A DNA stretch of 45,060 nt, from assembly GCA_002709045.1 (NCBI GenBank), contig PAPJ01000022.1:1-45060 (forward strand), written 5' to 3'. Shown one piece after another: positions 7,779 through 16,789 of the stretch. The stretch is from Planctomycetaceae bacterium. GTDB lineage: Bacteria; Planctomycetota; Planctomycetia; Pirellulales; Pirellulaceae. Numbering within the stretch: position 1 is the stretch's first letter; every line of letters begins with the position of its first letter. The position numbers and the translations under genes are program-made. The notes below the pieces were generated by a model. It saw only the letters and a list, made by a program, of their open reading frames with translations, made no database searches and had not been told where the DNA came from.

Positions 7779-9179
7779 CTACATATTTGTCAGATCATCC
7801 TCACCATGTCCTGTCAACTGCTGCAAGGCTCCAGCCAATACTGATTGATGCTGCATGTCTTTGGCATACACACGACAGATTCGCTGAGCGACCGGCTGAC
7901 GATCCACCAGTTCATGACTGGTCAAAGGTCGAATTTGATCCGTTGCGGAATCAAAAAGATAGTTTTGTCCAACAACAGGCCCCTCCACAAGTGGTCTGAA
8001 TATATGTCTTGCAATATCGATTCTCAATTCCAGAGCCTGTAGCGATTCAGGCAGAAACAACCGCAACTTTTTCTCAACGAATTGCTGATCGGTGAAAATA
8101 CTACTTGCTTCACTATCACCCTGATCAAAGGTCATGGTTCTCTGACAGACCATCTTCCAGGGTACCTGACATTGAAGTAACGCCTGCCATTTAGCTCCTA
8201 ACTCTCCCTTTTCACCGGAATCATCCTTCCAACGCGCAACGTCGACCAGTAATGATGCTTCAGTTAACTGCTGGTAGTGTGACAAGTGTTCGCGTGGATT
8301 GCCGGGAAACAACAATGGTATCGAAGGAGCAAAGACATCTGCCAATGCCATATCAATACCGCGGACACTACGATGAAAGTAAACATTGCGAAACAGTTCG
8401 GCTCTTGCCCGCATGAACCTCAGTAATGCATCGATACCACGTTCATGAATAGTTAACCCTTGCTGACTAAAAAACGAATAACGAATTAATCGCTCCAAAT
8501 CATAGCAACGCTGGCTGTAGCCAGTCATATATGCATCCCGCAAAACAAAGTCCATATTGTCGATGGTATATATTCCACTCAACAAACTACGTAGAAACAA
8601 TAACCACCGAGGACGTTCTTCTTCATGAACTTGCGGTCGCTGAATCATCCAGGCAACATGCTCAGGATCAAATTGTTCGTTATCCTCCAGACGACTATTG
8701 GGATTTGCGCGTAGTCGTCTAAGAAGATCTCCTAACTCAGTCTGAATAATATGGGCTCCCAATGATTCATGAGTTTCACCAAACTGACGAAGATAGTGCT
8801 CATCAAAGAAATGGCCAAACGGTCCGTGACCCACGTCATGTAGCAGACCAGCCATACGCATGATCGACTCGACATATCCCAAACTGGGAACATTGTCACA
8901 TACCCGCTTTAAACTCGGATACAAACTTTGAGTCCAAAGGCTGGCCAGATGCATTACGCCCAGAATATGTTGAAATCGTGAGTGTTCGGCCGTGGGATAG
9001 ATCCACCAAGCAGTCTGTAATTGATGAATGTGACGCATTCGCTGCACCCAGGGATGATTAATCACATCCTCTTCACAAACATCCTGACTGCCTAAAGAAG
9101 CTCGAGGATCACGCTTACCGACGGGGATATAACCGTGAATCGGGTCGTGAATAAGTGTTTCTAAATGGAATTCGTGCAT
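7779..9179 (-). CDS. HD-domain phosphohydrolase (dGTPase/SAMHD1-like)
   Basis: A 466-residue protein with an N-terminal HD domain. The order is FHLETLIHDPIHGYIPV, EHSRFQHILGVMHLA (metal His66), GLLHDVGHGPFGHFFDEH (His114-Asp115 plus further histidines) and YTIDNMDFVLRDAYMTG (Asp near 207). This is the COG1078 arrangement shared with SAMHD1 and bacterial dNTPases, which cleave triphosphate from deoxynucleoside triphosphates. The C-terminal 200 residues are less conserved. It reads toward the sugar kinase with about 57 bases between, possibly as one transcript. The exact nucleotide substrate cannot be read from the sequence. Confidence 0.8.
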   Translation of the reverse strand: MHEFHLETLIHDPIHGYIPVGKRDPRASLGSQDVCEEDVINHPWVQRMRHIHQLQTAWWIYPTAEHSRFQHILGVMHLASLWTQSLYPSLKRVCDNVPSLGYVESIMRMAGLLHDVGHGPFGHFFDEHYLRQFGETHESLGAHIIQTELGDLLRRLRANPNSRLEDNEQFDPEHVAWMIQRPQVHEEERPRWLLFLRSLLSGIYTIDNMDFVLRDAYMTGYSQRCYDLERLIRYSFFSQQGLTIHERGIDALLRFMRARAELFRNVYFHRSVRGIDMALADVFAPSIPLLFPGNPREHLSHYQQLTEASLLVDVARWKDDSGEKGELGAKWQALLQCQVPWKMVCQRTMTFDQGDSEASSIFTDQQFVEKKLRLFLPESLQALELRIDIARHIFRPLVEGPVVGQNYLFDSATDQIRPLTSHELVDRQPVAQRICRVYAKDMQHQSVLAGALQQLTGHGEDDLTNM

Positions 9180-9735
9180 AGCAACGATTGTAGCAGGTAG
9201 TGATTCTGACGTGTTTGACGAACAGCCACATGCTCCTGAGAATCTAGACCAATCTCAAGGTCATCTATCGCTTAACTGTCAATTTCTGCTTTTCTGATTG
9301 TTCCAAGCAATTAGAATTTATCTACCAATGCTACAGCCCCCTCCAAGGCGGGGAATAACCGAACTGGTTAGATACAAATATTGGATAGATGTGCCGCAAA
9401 TCAGAAAACAATGTTAAACTGCGCTACCTATAACACTTATTTAATATTGCCCATCGGCGATTTTTGTAAGATTGGAATAATCCATATCAGCACGATTCAC
9501 GTTATTAGCCGTATTTCACCGATAGATGAAGAAGTTCGGAATAATATCAAGAGTGCACCCGGCCGGTTTGAAACTACCATACCTGCCTAATCGATAAAGT
9601 TCCCCAACATTAGCCCAAAACAACCCGTATCTGAAATGTGATGTAAGGCGGCTTAACTCCTGCATTACTAATAGGTCTGACTGATAAAGCTCGGCACATG
9701 CTCATCGAAGACCTGACAACCAAAGGAATTGCACC
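9180..9735. other. Divergent intergenic region without a gene
   Basis: This 556-base stretch separates the divergent HD hydrolase and the secreted protein starting at 9736. I find no tRNA-like fold, long inverted repeat or tandem repeat. A TTG-initiated open frame of 69 codons (9381-9590) has no ribosome site and poor composition, so I do not call it. The region must hold promoters for both flanking genes. Confidence 0.5.
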
Positions 9736-11769
9736 GTGACCAATTCGTTCTCGAAACTAGTGATAGCCTTTGCTTTAACTATCATTATAGGAACCGACTC
9801 TGTATTTGCAGCACCTACGACAGACCAACTACTTCCAAATACTACGAAAGCCTATTTTGCAGTTCCTGATCTAGACGATCTTCAACAACGATTTGAAAAG
9901 ACTCAAATTCATCAATTAATGACCGACCCGGTTATTAAACCGTTTGCCGACGACCTGAAACGCCAACTTCAATCTCGGTTTGATCAGACGGGTATTCGTT
10001 TGGGTATCAGTTTCGAGGATCTGGAAAATCTTAGTGCCGGTGAAGCAGCTTCCGCTGTGCTTGCTGTAGAAGACGAAGAACAACCACACGCTCTGGCATT
10101 AATCGTTGATGTAACTGGTTCACTAGAAGATGCACAAGAATTAGTGGACCGAATCGGCAAAGAACTGGTGGAGCAGGGTGCCGAAGAATCTACCACTGAA
10201 ATTGCCGGGCAGAAAGTGACTCAATATACGGTCACTGACGAAGACGATCCTGAAGCATCATACAGTGCTTACTATATTATTTATAATGATCACATCATCG
10301 CCACAGACCACGATAAGGTGCTGGCTGATATTATGGGCCGTTTCGATAACCCGGGAGATGATAATATCGCCAGTATCGAAGCCTATCAGGTTTCCATGCA
10401 ACGCTGTGACGAAGCTTCGGAAGTATCTCCTCAGATTCGTTGGTTTGTTGAACCCTTCGGTTATGCCAAAACAATTCAGGCAGCCGCCGGTATAGAGCCG
10501 GAAGGCAAAAATTTTCAGGAATTGCTTTTAGGACAGGGTTTTGGAGCAATCCGCGGACTGGGTGGCTGGGTGGTAGTTGCCGAAGGTGAAAATGAATTCA
10601 CCCACCACACCTTCGTTTATGCCCCACGTGATGCAGAAGGTGTGAAGGCCCAAATTGCTTTAGAAGACGAAGCAGTCGCCAACGGTACTGAAAAAGATGA
10701 GCGAATTGCCGCTAACCAATCAGACCGGTACCGTCTGGCCGCTCGCATGCTAGACTTTCCTAACGCCGAAAATCAGGCGCCGCAATCATGGATTCCATCC
10801 AACGTGAGCACTTATACAACGATGAGTTGGAATCTGCGAGATTCATTCGAATACGCTAAGACGCTGGTAAACGAATATCTGGATGCCGAAAAAGGACAGG
10901 ATTTATTCGAGGAAATTCTCGAAGGTATTGCTCACGATGTGAATGGTCCTCAACTAAATATTCGCGATGAACTTGTCGGCTATTTGGCAGGTCGCGTTTC
11001 CATCATGACTGGCTTCAAAGAACCTGTCGATGTGGACACTCATCAGTGGCTGGCCTCTATCGATGTCACCGATGCACCAGCTGTTCGCAAAGCTGTCAGC
11101 AAGTTTATGAGTGCCGAACCAAATAAACATGAACGCGAGTTCAACGGCTTAACTATCTATGAAGTCCTTAACGTTGAGGAAGAAATCGACATCGAGTTAA
11201 ATGTTGATTTTGGTGACGGATTTGGTGGCGAAGGATTTGGCGGTGATGAAGGCTTTGGCGGAGACGAGGGATTTGGCAAAGACGACTTTGGAGCTTCCGA
11301 GGAAGAAGCGACGGGGACACAGCCACTGATTAGTCAATGGGCTGTTACGGTCACCGATAGCGGACACATTATCATTGCTTCCAGTGCTGACTTTATCGAA
11401 GACCTGCTTCGTGAACAGGATGCCGCAAAACTGGATGGAACAGATGACTACAAACGAGTGGACGCGGCTTTGAAAGCATTGGGAGCAGACTCAACAAGTA
11501 TGCGAATGTTTAGTCGCCTGGACAAAAAGAATGAACCTAATTACAAGCTTCTTCAACAGGGAAAGATGCAGCAGTCCGATACGATTGCCGGTAAACTACT
11601 GAAACGCCTGATGGGCCCCTCGGAAAATGATAAAAAGGTTGAAAAGCTGGACGTTTCGAAGATGCCTGAGTTCGAAAAGGTCGCTAAATATCTCGGACCG
11701 GCAGGGACTTACGTCCAGACACGTGAAGACGGGTGGTTCGTTTCAGGTGCTGTACTGAAGAAACAGTAA
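9736..11769 (+). CDS. Secreted protein of unknown function with acidic Gly/Phe repeat
   Basis: A 677-residue exported protein. The start is a GTG at 9736 behind AAAGGAA; the signal peptide covers about residues 1-25 and ends near VFAAPTT. The mature part begins with LLPNTTKAYFAVPDLDDL and is rich in Asp and Glu; it resembles large planctomycete secreted proteins annotated only as hypothetical. Two similar long segments (about residues 35-350 and 360-660) may be related alpha/beta modules, but I cannot prove a duplication by eye. Around residues 493-519 there is an imperfect G-G-D-E-G-F repeat inside a negatively charged linker. No enzyme motif is visible. The gene stands alone and converges with the zinc-ribbon gene. 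Confidence 0.75.
   Translation: MTNSFSKLVIAFALTIIIGTDSVFAAPTTDQLLPNTTKAYFAVPDLDDLQQRFEKTQIHQLMTDPVIKPFADDLKRQLQSRFDQTGIRLGISFEDLENLSAGEAASAVLAVEDEEQPHALALIVDVTGSLEDAQELVDRIGKELVEQGAEESTTEIAGQKVTQYTVTDEDDPEASYSAYYIIYNDHIIATDHDKVLADIMGRFDNPGDDNIASIEAYQVSMQRCDEASEVSPQIRWFVEPFGYAKTIQAAAGIEPEGKNFQELLLGQGFGAIRGLGGWVVVAEGENEFTHHTFVYAPRDAEGVKAQIALEDEAVANGTEKDERIAANQSDRYRLAARMLDFPNAENQAPQSWIPSNVSTYTTMSWNLRDSFEYAKTLVNEYLDAEKGQDLFEEILEGIAHDVNGPQLNIRDELVGYLAGRVSIMTGFKEPVDVDTHQWLASIDVTDAPAVRKAVSKFMSAEPNKHEREFNGLTIYEVLNVEEEIDIELNVDFGDGFGGEGFGGDEGFGGDEGFGKDDFGASEEEATGTQPLISQWAVTVTDSGHIIIASSADFIEDLLREQDAAKLDGTDDYKRVDAALKALGADSTSMRMFSRLDKKNEPNYKLLQQGKMQQSDTIAGKLLKRLMGPSENDKKVEKLDVSKMPEFEKVAKYLGPAGTYVQTREDGWFVSGAVLKKQ
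11209..11292 (+). repeat. Coding repeat encoding GFGGDE units
   Basis: Imperfect tandem units of about 15-18 bases encode GFGGE, GFGGDE, GFGGDE and GFGKDD in the secreted protein at 9736-11769. Third-position changes between units show that the repeat is held at protein level. It forms a flexible acidic Gly/Phe linker. Confidence 0.75.
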
Positions 11770-11800
11770 ACTACCGTTACAGTGGATAAAGTACGATTTT

Positions 11801-12811
11801 TTAACGGTGATAAACACGAATGTCACGATTCGTATTTACCACTTCCAGTGACCAGCGATAAAACTTTCCATCCAGTAGTCTGGCTGGTGATCCAAAGTAG
11901 TTAGCTAACTCCTTTAAATCCTGATCGCGGGGTGCTTCGTCCACCGATTTCAGTGCTGAAACGACCAGCAGATAGTAACGATGACCGGAAGCCACTTTCA
12001 TGGCAAACCGACCTTGTGAATTGGCTGTTGTGATATCCCCGCCAAGCCGACGAATCTCCTGAACACTAGGCAGTGTGTCATCAATCTCAATCCCTGCTGC
12101 GATCCCGTTTTCCACAAACTTCTCGCTTGGCAGCGAATCTTCAGGAAGCAAAATCACCAATGCTATTGCATCGATTGCTTCAGGATCGTCATCCGAACGA
12201 AACGTCACACGACCTTCAAAATTTACATATTCATCTGCGCCGGCCAACACATTTTCTAGCTGTTGCGGAGGACCTGGATTCATCATTGTCCCCAGCCAAA
12301 AACTAGTAATTGACACAAACAGAATTAATACGGCAAACAGATAAAGATTACTTCTGGATACACCTAACTGTCCATGAGACCGACGATTTACGAGCATCTG
12401 AGAATCAGCGATCGAGTCTTCTGAAACCCGGTCTGCCAAATCATCAAACACCTTGGACGACACTTCTACCTTACGGCGTCGATCTTTAAGTATTTCCCGC
12501 TGGGCAGCAGCAGTTCCTGCCGAAACAGTCGAATCAGAATCTTCATCATTCGATAATAAACCGTCATCATCAACGGTCAATAATTCGACCGCTTGCAGAC
12601 TTTCGTCAGTTGCGGATACAACCGGCGGCGATTCGATTTCAGGCGGTTGAGAAAGGACAGGAGGGACGGCAAGAGATCCCGATTCATCTGCTGCCAACGC
12701 TGGTGGTACACGTAGTTGTGCGTGACAACCCGGGCAGATTGCCTCCGTGTCAGCTCGAGAAACAGGCACTCTCAGTGACTGCTGACAATGGGGGCAATTA
12801 AATTTGATCAT
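11801..12811 (-). CDS. Zinc-ribbon membrane protein with extracytoplasmic C-terminal domain
   Basis: About 336 residues from the ATG at 12811, where the zinc ribbon begins directly (MIKFNCPHC); an in-frame TTG upstream adds eight residues. The order is a zinc ribbon of two CxxC pairs (FNCPHC, AICPGC) in residues 1-35, an acidic, disordered, low-complexity linker to about residue 150, one transmembrane helix (about 156-177), and a C-terminal domain of about 160 residues. That domain starts VNFEGRVTFRS and contains SQGRFAMKVASGHRYYLL, reminiscent of carboxypeptidase-regulatory or transthyretin-like folds. The plan, a cytoplasmic ribbon plus an external beta domain, is common in planctomycetes. 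Function is unknown. It is probably co-transcribed with the membrane gene 33 bases upstream. Confidence 0.75.
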   Translation of the reverse strand: MIKFNCPHCQQSLRVPVSRADTEAICPGCHAQLRVPPALAADESGSLAVPPVLSQPPEIESPPVVSATDESLQAVELLTVDDDGLLSNDEDSDSTVSAGTAAAQREILKDRRRKVEVSSKVFDDLADRVSEDSIADSQMLVNRRSHGQLGVSRSNLYLFAVLILFVSITSFWLGTMMNPGPPQQLENVLAGADEYVNFEGRVTFRSDDDPEAIDAIALVILLPEDSLPSEKFVENGIAAGIEIDDTLPSVQEIRRLGGDITTANSQGRFAMKVASGHRYYLLVVSALKSVDEAPRDQDLKELANYFGSPARLLDGKFYRWSLEVVNTNRDIRVYHR

Positions 12812-12844
12812 GGGGGTAATGATATTGAACGTCAAATTGACGAA

Positions 12845-13147
12845 TTAAATCTTGGATTTTGAACTGGGTTCGGCTGGTCTACCGGAATCTGAAGAACTAA
12901 TAAAAGACTCTCCAGTATTCTTATTAGATTGTTCTACAAGATAGACTGCCATTGCAAGTACTAGCAGACAGAAAACAATCAATGACACCAAAAGACCGAT
13001 CACCGCAATGACTAAAAATACTTCTCGAGCACCGCCACGTTCGAAATTGCCCGCAATTAAAGTGGCCGCACCGGAAACCAAACTGGTGACCGCTGCAGAG
13101 ACAAGAATCAAAAGTAAAACGACAATGGTGCGCCGAAGCATATACAT
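12845..13147 (-). CDS. Small membrane protein with two transmembrane helices
   Basis: A protein of about 100 residues with two strongly hydrophobic helices: TIVVLLLILVSAAVTSLVSG, and a longer one around FLVIAVIGLLVSLIVFCLLV, followed by a polar, serine-rich tail. I prefer the ATG at 13147, which has AGGAAG and GGGG just upstream; an ATG nine codons earlier (13174) is possible. No family is recognised. It lies directly upstream of the zinc-ribbon membrane protein on the same strand, so the two may act together in the membrane. Confidence 0.6.
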   Translation of the reverse strand: MYMLRRTIVVLLLILVSAAVTSLVSGAATLIAGNFERGGAREVFLVIAVIGLLVSLIVFCLLVLAMAVYLVEQSNKNTGESFISSSDSGRPAEPSSKSKI

Positions 13148-13423
13148 AAACCCCAAACTTCCTATTTTGAGCATTTTAAGGCAGAGTACATTAATGTCAA
13201 CAACTTGCAGCCACTAGGCTTTGTTAAAGCCCTTTCTTTTAGCCGTTAATTACCGGAGCATTTGTTTGCAAAAGCAGGAAAGATTCTGGTCAAATGAATT
13301 TATACGGTAATAATGGTGACACGGCCTCTTGAGCCGATTTTGCCGGAACGATTTTGCCGATAAAGATTAACAGTGAAGTCACTTCTGTTTTCTCTTTTTG
13401 TCCGTTATACGAGTTGCTGATCT

Positions 13424-15802
13424 GTGCCTGTAGCACCTGTAAAATTGCGAACGACGAAGCGAGTCTGGACAATCAGCATCAGTCTATTTCTGCTAATGCT
13501 TATCGTCAGCGGACTTCCGGCCGCGATTTACACGCTCAAGAATAACGTCCAGGTCAAAGGTGAGCCGGGGAAAATTGGTGGCATTGGTGAAACTCCCTTA
13601 GCCTCGCCGACAACAGCCGGGGAAATATCCACCAAGCTCGTTCACTTTGCCGATGACGGGATTAGACGCACTTTCTTTTCACAATATCAGGTACTGAACT
13701 TTGTTAATTCACCGCCAGACAGTCTCGAACGAATCATGCTTAAGCAACGCGTCGCAACTGTTGGGAAACGTCTCGTGGCAGTCGGTCCGATTCTTAATAT
13801 CAGTGCATTTGATGACTTTGGCCGACGCAGGGTGACGATGAAAGATGCACGCGGATCGCTACATCTCGTACAGGGAGTCACCGAGGTGAACTCCAAATAC
13901 CTCAAGCTCGAGACGCTTCTTACCAAGACGCCAATTATTTGGGAAACCCGTCTGTCCACCAGCAGTATGCCAACACCTATTCTTGGCAAAATCCTGAAGA
14001 CACATCTGGACATGAAGAATCCGGATGATCGTCTAAAGATTGTCCGGCTTTACATGCAATGTGAGCGATATCGTGAGGCCATGTTCGAGTTGCAATCGGC
14101 GATTGAACAATTTCCTGAACTGGCAAATCTCAAGGAACAAATCTCACAATTACGTCAGGCACTCGCCGATCGATTGATCGAAGAAATCGAGAGCCGACAA
14201 CGTGCCGGACAACACTCCCGAGTTTACAACTGGTTAGATAATTTCCCCAGCGACGGCGTGGCGGTTGAAACTCTGTTGCGAGCGCGCGACTTAATGGAAG
14301 ACTACGACGCGCAGGCCAAACAACGCGATGTCGTATTCGCATTATTTGATAAATACGCCTCTCAACTTGAGGATCAGGAAATCAGCGATACTGTGGCCAC
14401 AATTCGCAAAGAGATCTTTAGTGAGTTAAATATCAATACGCTGCCAAGATTTGCTGACTTCGTCAGACTCAGTGAAGACATCGATCTTATGTTCGATCAA
14501 AAGTTAGCTCTGGCGATCAGCGGTTGGTTAATGGGGCAGGGTGAAGTCACTCAAAATCTCGCCGTTGCGACTTCCCTGTTTGAAGTTCGCAACGCAATTC
14601 ACAAATATCTTCTCAGCACCAACGCCGAACAGCGCAGCGAAATTCTCAATACCATTACCGGTCTGGAAGGTGGAACTCCTGCAAACATCGCACTTCTGCT
14701 GAATGCAATGAAGCCGGCATTTCCACTGGAACAACAGGCTCATGAAGATCCATTGCATTTCACATTTGAAACGACCGGGGCCGATGGTGAAACATTCCGG
14801 TACGTCGTACAGTTGCCACCGGACTATGACGCCTATCGCAAGTATCCAGCCGTGGTCACATTACACGGAGCAGGGAACTCTGCCGAACAACAAATCGACT
14901 GGTGGTCAGGAACCTACAATAAACAAATGGATCTGCGACTCGGACAGGCCTCACGCCATGGTTATATCGTGATCGCTCCGGAATGGACGGAGGACCAATA
15001 TCAGAGCTCCTATCAGTTTTCGGCTCAGGAACATTCGCGGGTACTTTATGCACTGCAGGAGAGCCTTCACAAATTTGCGATCGATACTGATCGGGTTTTC
15101 TTAAGTGGTCATAGCATAGGCGGAGATGCGGCCTGGGATATAGGACTGGCTCACCCCGATTTATGGGCCGGAGTGTTACCTATTTGTGCCACTGCCGGAA
15201 AATACATCACACGCTACTGGGAAAACGCTAAACATGTTTCCTTCTATTTTGTCTCCGGCGAAATGGATGGTAACCGGATTGCCCAAAACGAACGCGACTT
15301 TAATCGCTATTTAACGCGTTCGGGATTTGACACCATGATCGTTGAATATAAGGGTCGGGGACATGACCATTTCAAAGATGACATCCATCACATGTTTGAT
15401 TGGATGCGTTTTCATCGCCGCAATTTCACTGTGCCTGAATACAAGGTCACAACACTTAGACCCTGGGACAATTACTTCTGGTGGGCCGAGTTTGCAGACT
15501 TTCCGGCTGAAACCGTTACGTTACCGCTTCAGTGGCCGCCCAGTTCCGCCCGAGCTCTAGAAATCGATGCCTCCATCGGACCAAACAACCGAATACGTAT
15601 TAAGAGTGCGGCGGCAAGTATCTCAGTATTTCTAACACCTGATCTGGTGGACTTTGAAAAAAACGTAACACTCAACGTGATCGGACGGGAGCGTGTTGTC
15701 CCGATCAACCCCAGTGCAGAAATCATGCTCGAAGATGTACGTCTACGAGGTGACCGGCAGCATCCATTCTGGGCCAGGTTTGACTTTTCCCGAACTCAAT
15801 AA
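13424..15802 (+). CDS. Exported esterase with long helical N-terminal region
   Basis: A 792-residue protein starting at a GTG (13424). A signal anchor lies at about residues 17-40. Residues 190-440 are helical with a TPR-like flavour (RLYMQCERYREAMFELQSAI). From residue 450 an alpha/beta hydrolase of the PHB-depolymerase/feruloyl-esterase type follows: PPDYDAYRKYPAVVTLHGAG, the nucleophile elbow SGHSIGGDAAW with Ser564, an acid around the VSGEMDGN strand, and a histidine in GRGHDHF (His647). A beta-rich tail (about 690-792) closes the protein. Such enzymes cleave ester links in polymers or carbohydrates, but the substrate is not readable. The combination of a helical-repeat region and an esterase is uncommon. 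It stands alone and converges with the aldolase gene. Confidence 0.78.
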   Translation: MPVAPVKLRTTKRVWTISISLFLLMLIVSGLPAAIYTLKNNVQVKGEPGKIGGIGETPLASPTTAGEISTKLVHFADDGIRRTFFSQYQVLNFVNSPPDSLERIMLKQRVATVGKRLVAVGPILNISAFDDFGRRRVTMKDARGSLHLVQGVTEVNSKYLKLETLLTKTPIIWETRLSTSSMPTPILGKILKTHLDMKNPDDRLKIVRLYMQCERYREAMFELQSAIEQFPELANLKEQISQLRQALADRLIEEIESRQRAGQHSRVYNWLDNFPSDGVAVETLLRARDLMEDYDAQAKQRDVVFALFDKYASQLEDQEISDTVATIRKEIFSELNINTLPRFADFVRLSEDIDLMFDQKLALAISGWLMGQGEVTQNLAVATSLFEVRNAIHKYLLSTNAEQRSEILNTITGLEGGTPANIALLLNAMKPAFPLEQQAHEDPLHFTFETTGADGETFRYVVQLPPDYDAYRKYPAVVTLHGAGNSAEQQIDWWSGTYNKQMDLRLGQASRHGYIVIAPEWTEDQYQSSYQFSAQEHSRVLYALQESLHKFAIDTDRVFLSGHSIGGDAAWDIGLAHPDLWAGVLPICATAGKYITRYWENAKHVSFYFVSGEMDGNRIAQNERDFNRYLTRSGFDTMIVEYKGRGHDHFKDDIHHMFDWMRFHRRNFTVPEYKVTTLRPWDNYFWWAEFADFPAETVTLPLQWPPSSARALEIDASIGPNNRIRIKSAAASISVFLTPDLVDFEKNVTLNVIGRERVVPINPSAEIMLEDVRLRGDRQHPFWARFDFSRTQ

Positions 15803-15824
15803 TCAGGTGTTGAGGCCATTGCAA

Positions 15825-16622
15825 TTAATAGCGGGCCAGGTCTCCAACCTTACGATCAGGCAAGACCGCTTCCACTGCTTCAGTTGCCTGCTCAACCATA
15901 AATTTGAGATCACTGGCAACAGCAATAAACTGCATACCTTGTTCAGCGCGGGCTAATGCACCTTCCGGATCCATTTCATGAATACCCGTCGGTGTTCCAA
16001 CAGCCTTACCGGCACGAATCACTTCCTGGATAGCCGCTTCATGTTCTTCAGCCGTTGGAAATGTACCGTCCTGCTCGCGCATTTGGAATCGCAGGTCATT
16101 TGGCCCGATAAATATTGCATCACAACCAGGTAAACTGTAAATCGCTTCAGCATTTGCCACACCAGTCGGACTTTCTGTTTGCAGGACGACTAGAACTTCA
16201 TCGTTTGCCCGTGCCCGATAATCTCCGGCAGTTGCTCCAAAATTCAGACTATGGCTACCGCCACCAACACTCCGGTTACCTTCAGGTGGAAACTTGGCAG
16301 CAGCAATGGCGATCTTTGCCTGCTCTACCGTATCTACCATAGGAACCACAATTCCCCAGGCACCGGCATCTAATACCCGTTTGATGTAATGATGGCTTCC
16401 TTCCGGGACACGAGCCAAAGGTACAGAACCAGCATCTGCAACAGCAGCAAAAACCTGTTCAGCCTGACTCCAGTCAAATGCTCCGTGCTCAATATCCAGC
16501 GTCAGCCAATCCCAGCCCATTCGGGACATAACGCGAGTACCAAGAAAATTTCCTAAAGTTAGCCAGGTACCAAAAGTTGGCTCGCCGTTTCGTAGTTTCT
16601 CTTTTACTGGATTCTTTCGCAT
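15825..16622 (-). CDS. HpcH/HpaI-family aldolase
   Basis: A 265-residue class II, metal-dependent pyruvate aldolase of the HpcH/HpaI/CitE superfamily. Visible motifs are [24 protein letters not shown] (base and metal region), ARVPEG (substrate arginine), [29 protein letters not shown] (metal-binding Glu) and IFIGPNDLR (metal-binding Asp). The family cleaves 2-keto-4-hydroxy acids to pyruvate and an aldehyde. Members include 4-hydroxy-2-oxoheptanedioate, 2-keto-3-deoxy-L-rhamnonate and 2-keto-3-deoxyglucarate aldolases, and the residues visible do not decide between them. With kdgK and eda in the same window, a 2-keto-3-deoxy sugar acid is an attractive substrate, but that is inference. It has no same-strand neighbour. 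Confidence 0.88.
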   Translation of the reverse strand: MRKNPVKEKLRNGEPTFGTWLTLGNFLGTRVMSRMGWDWLTLDIEHGAFDWSQAEQVFAAVADAGSVPLARVPEGSHHYIKRVLDAGAWGIVVPMVDTVEQAKIAIAAAKFPPEGNRSVGGGSHSLNFGATAGDYRARANDEVLVVLQTESPTGVANAEAIYSLPGCDAIFIGPNDLRFQMREQDGTFPTAEEHEAAIQEVIRAGKAVGTPTGIHEMDPEGALARAEQGMQFIAVASDLKFMVEQATEAVEAVLPDRKVGDLARY

Positions 16623-16789
16623 GTGTTGGATACCTTTACGGTAGTGAGGAATCTTAAAGTGGATAATAATAGTCTTTCAAACTCGCGAGCAACTCTCAAG
16701 TACCCTATACAAGAGATTTCGAAAACTACTGACTTCCTAAATCTCCGGATAGTAAACACCCGATATTAAAGAACAGGGGAGATTTCTCA

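Noticed and set aside
9381..9590. 69-codon open frame in the 9.2-9.7 kb gap
   Set aside because: It starts at TTG with no ribosome site, its composition is not protein-like, and nothing recognisable is encoded.
11773..11808. Inverted repeat ACCGTTA / TAACGGT between convergent genes, considered as a terminator
   Set aside because: The loop is 22 bases, and the right arm is inside the end of the minus-strand gene; too weak to call.
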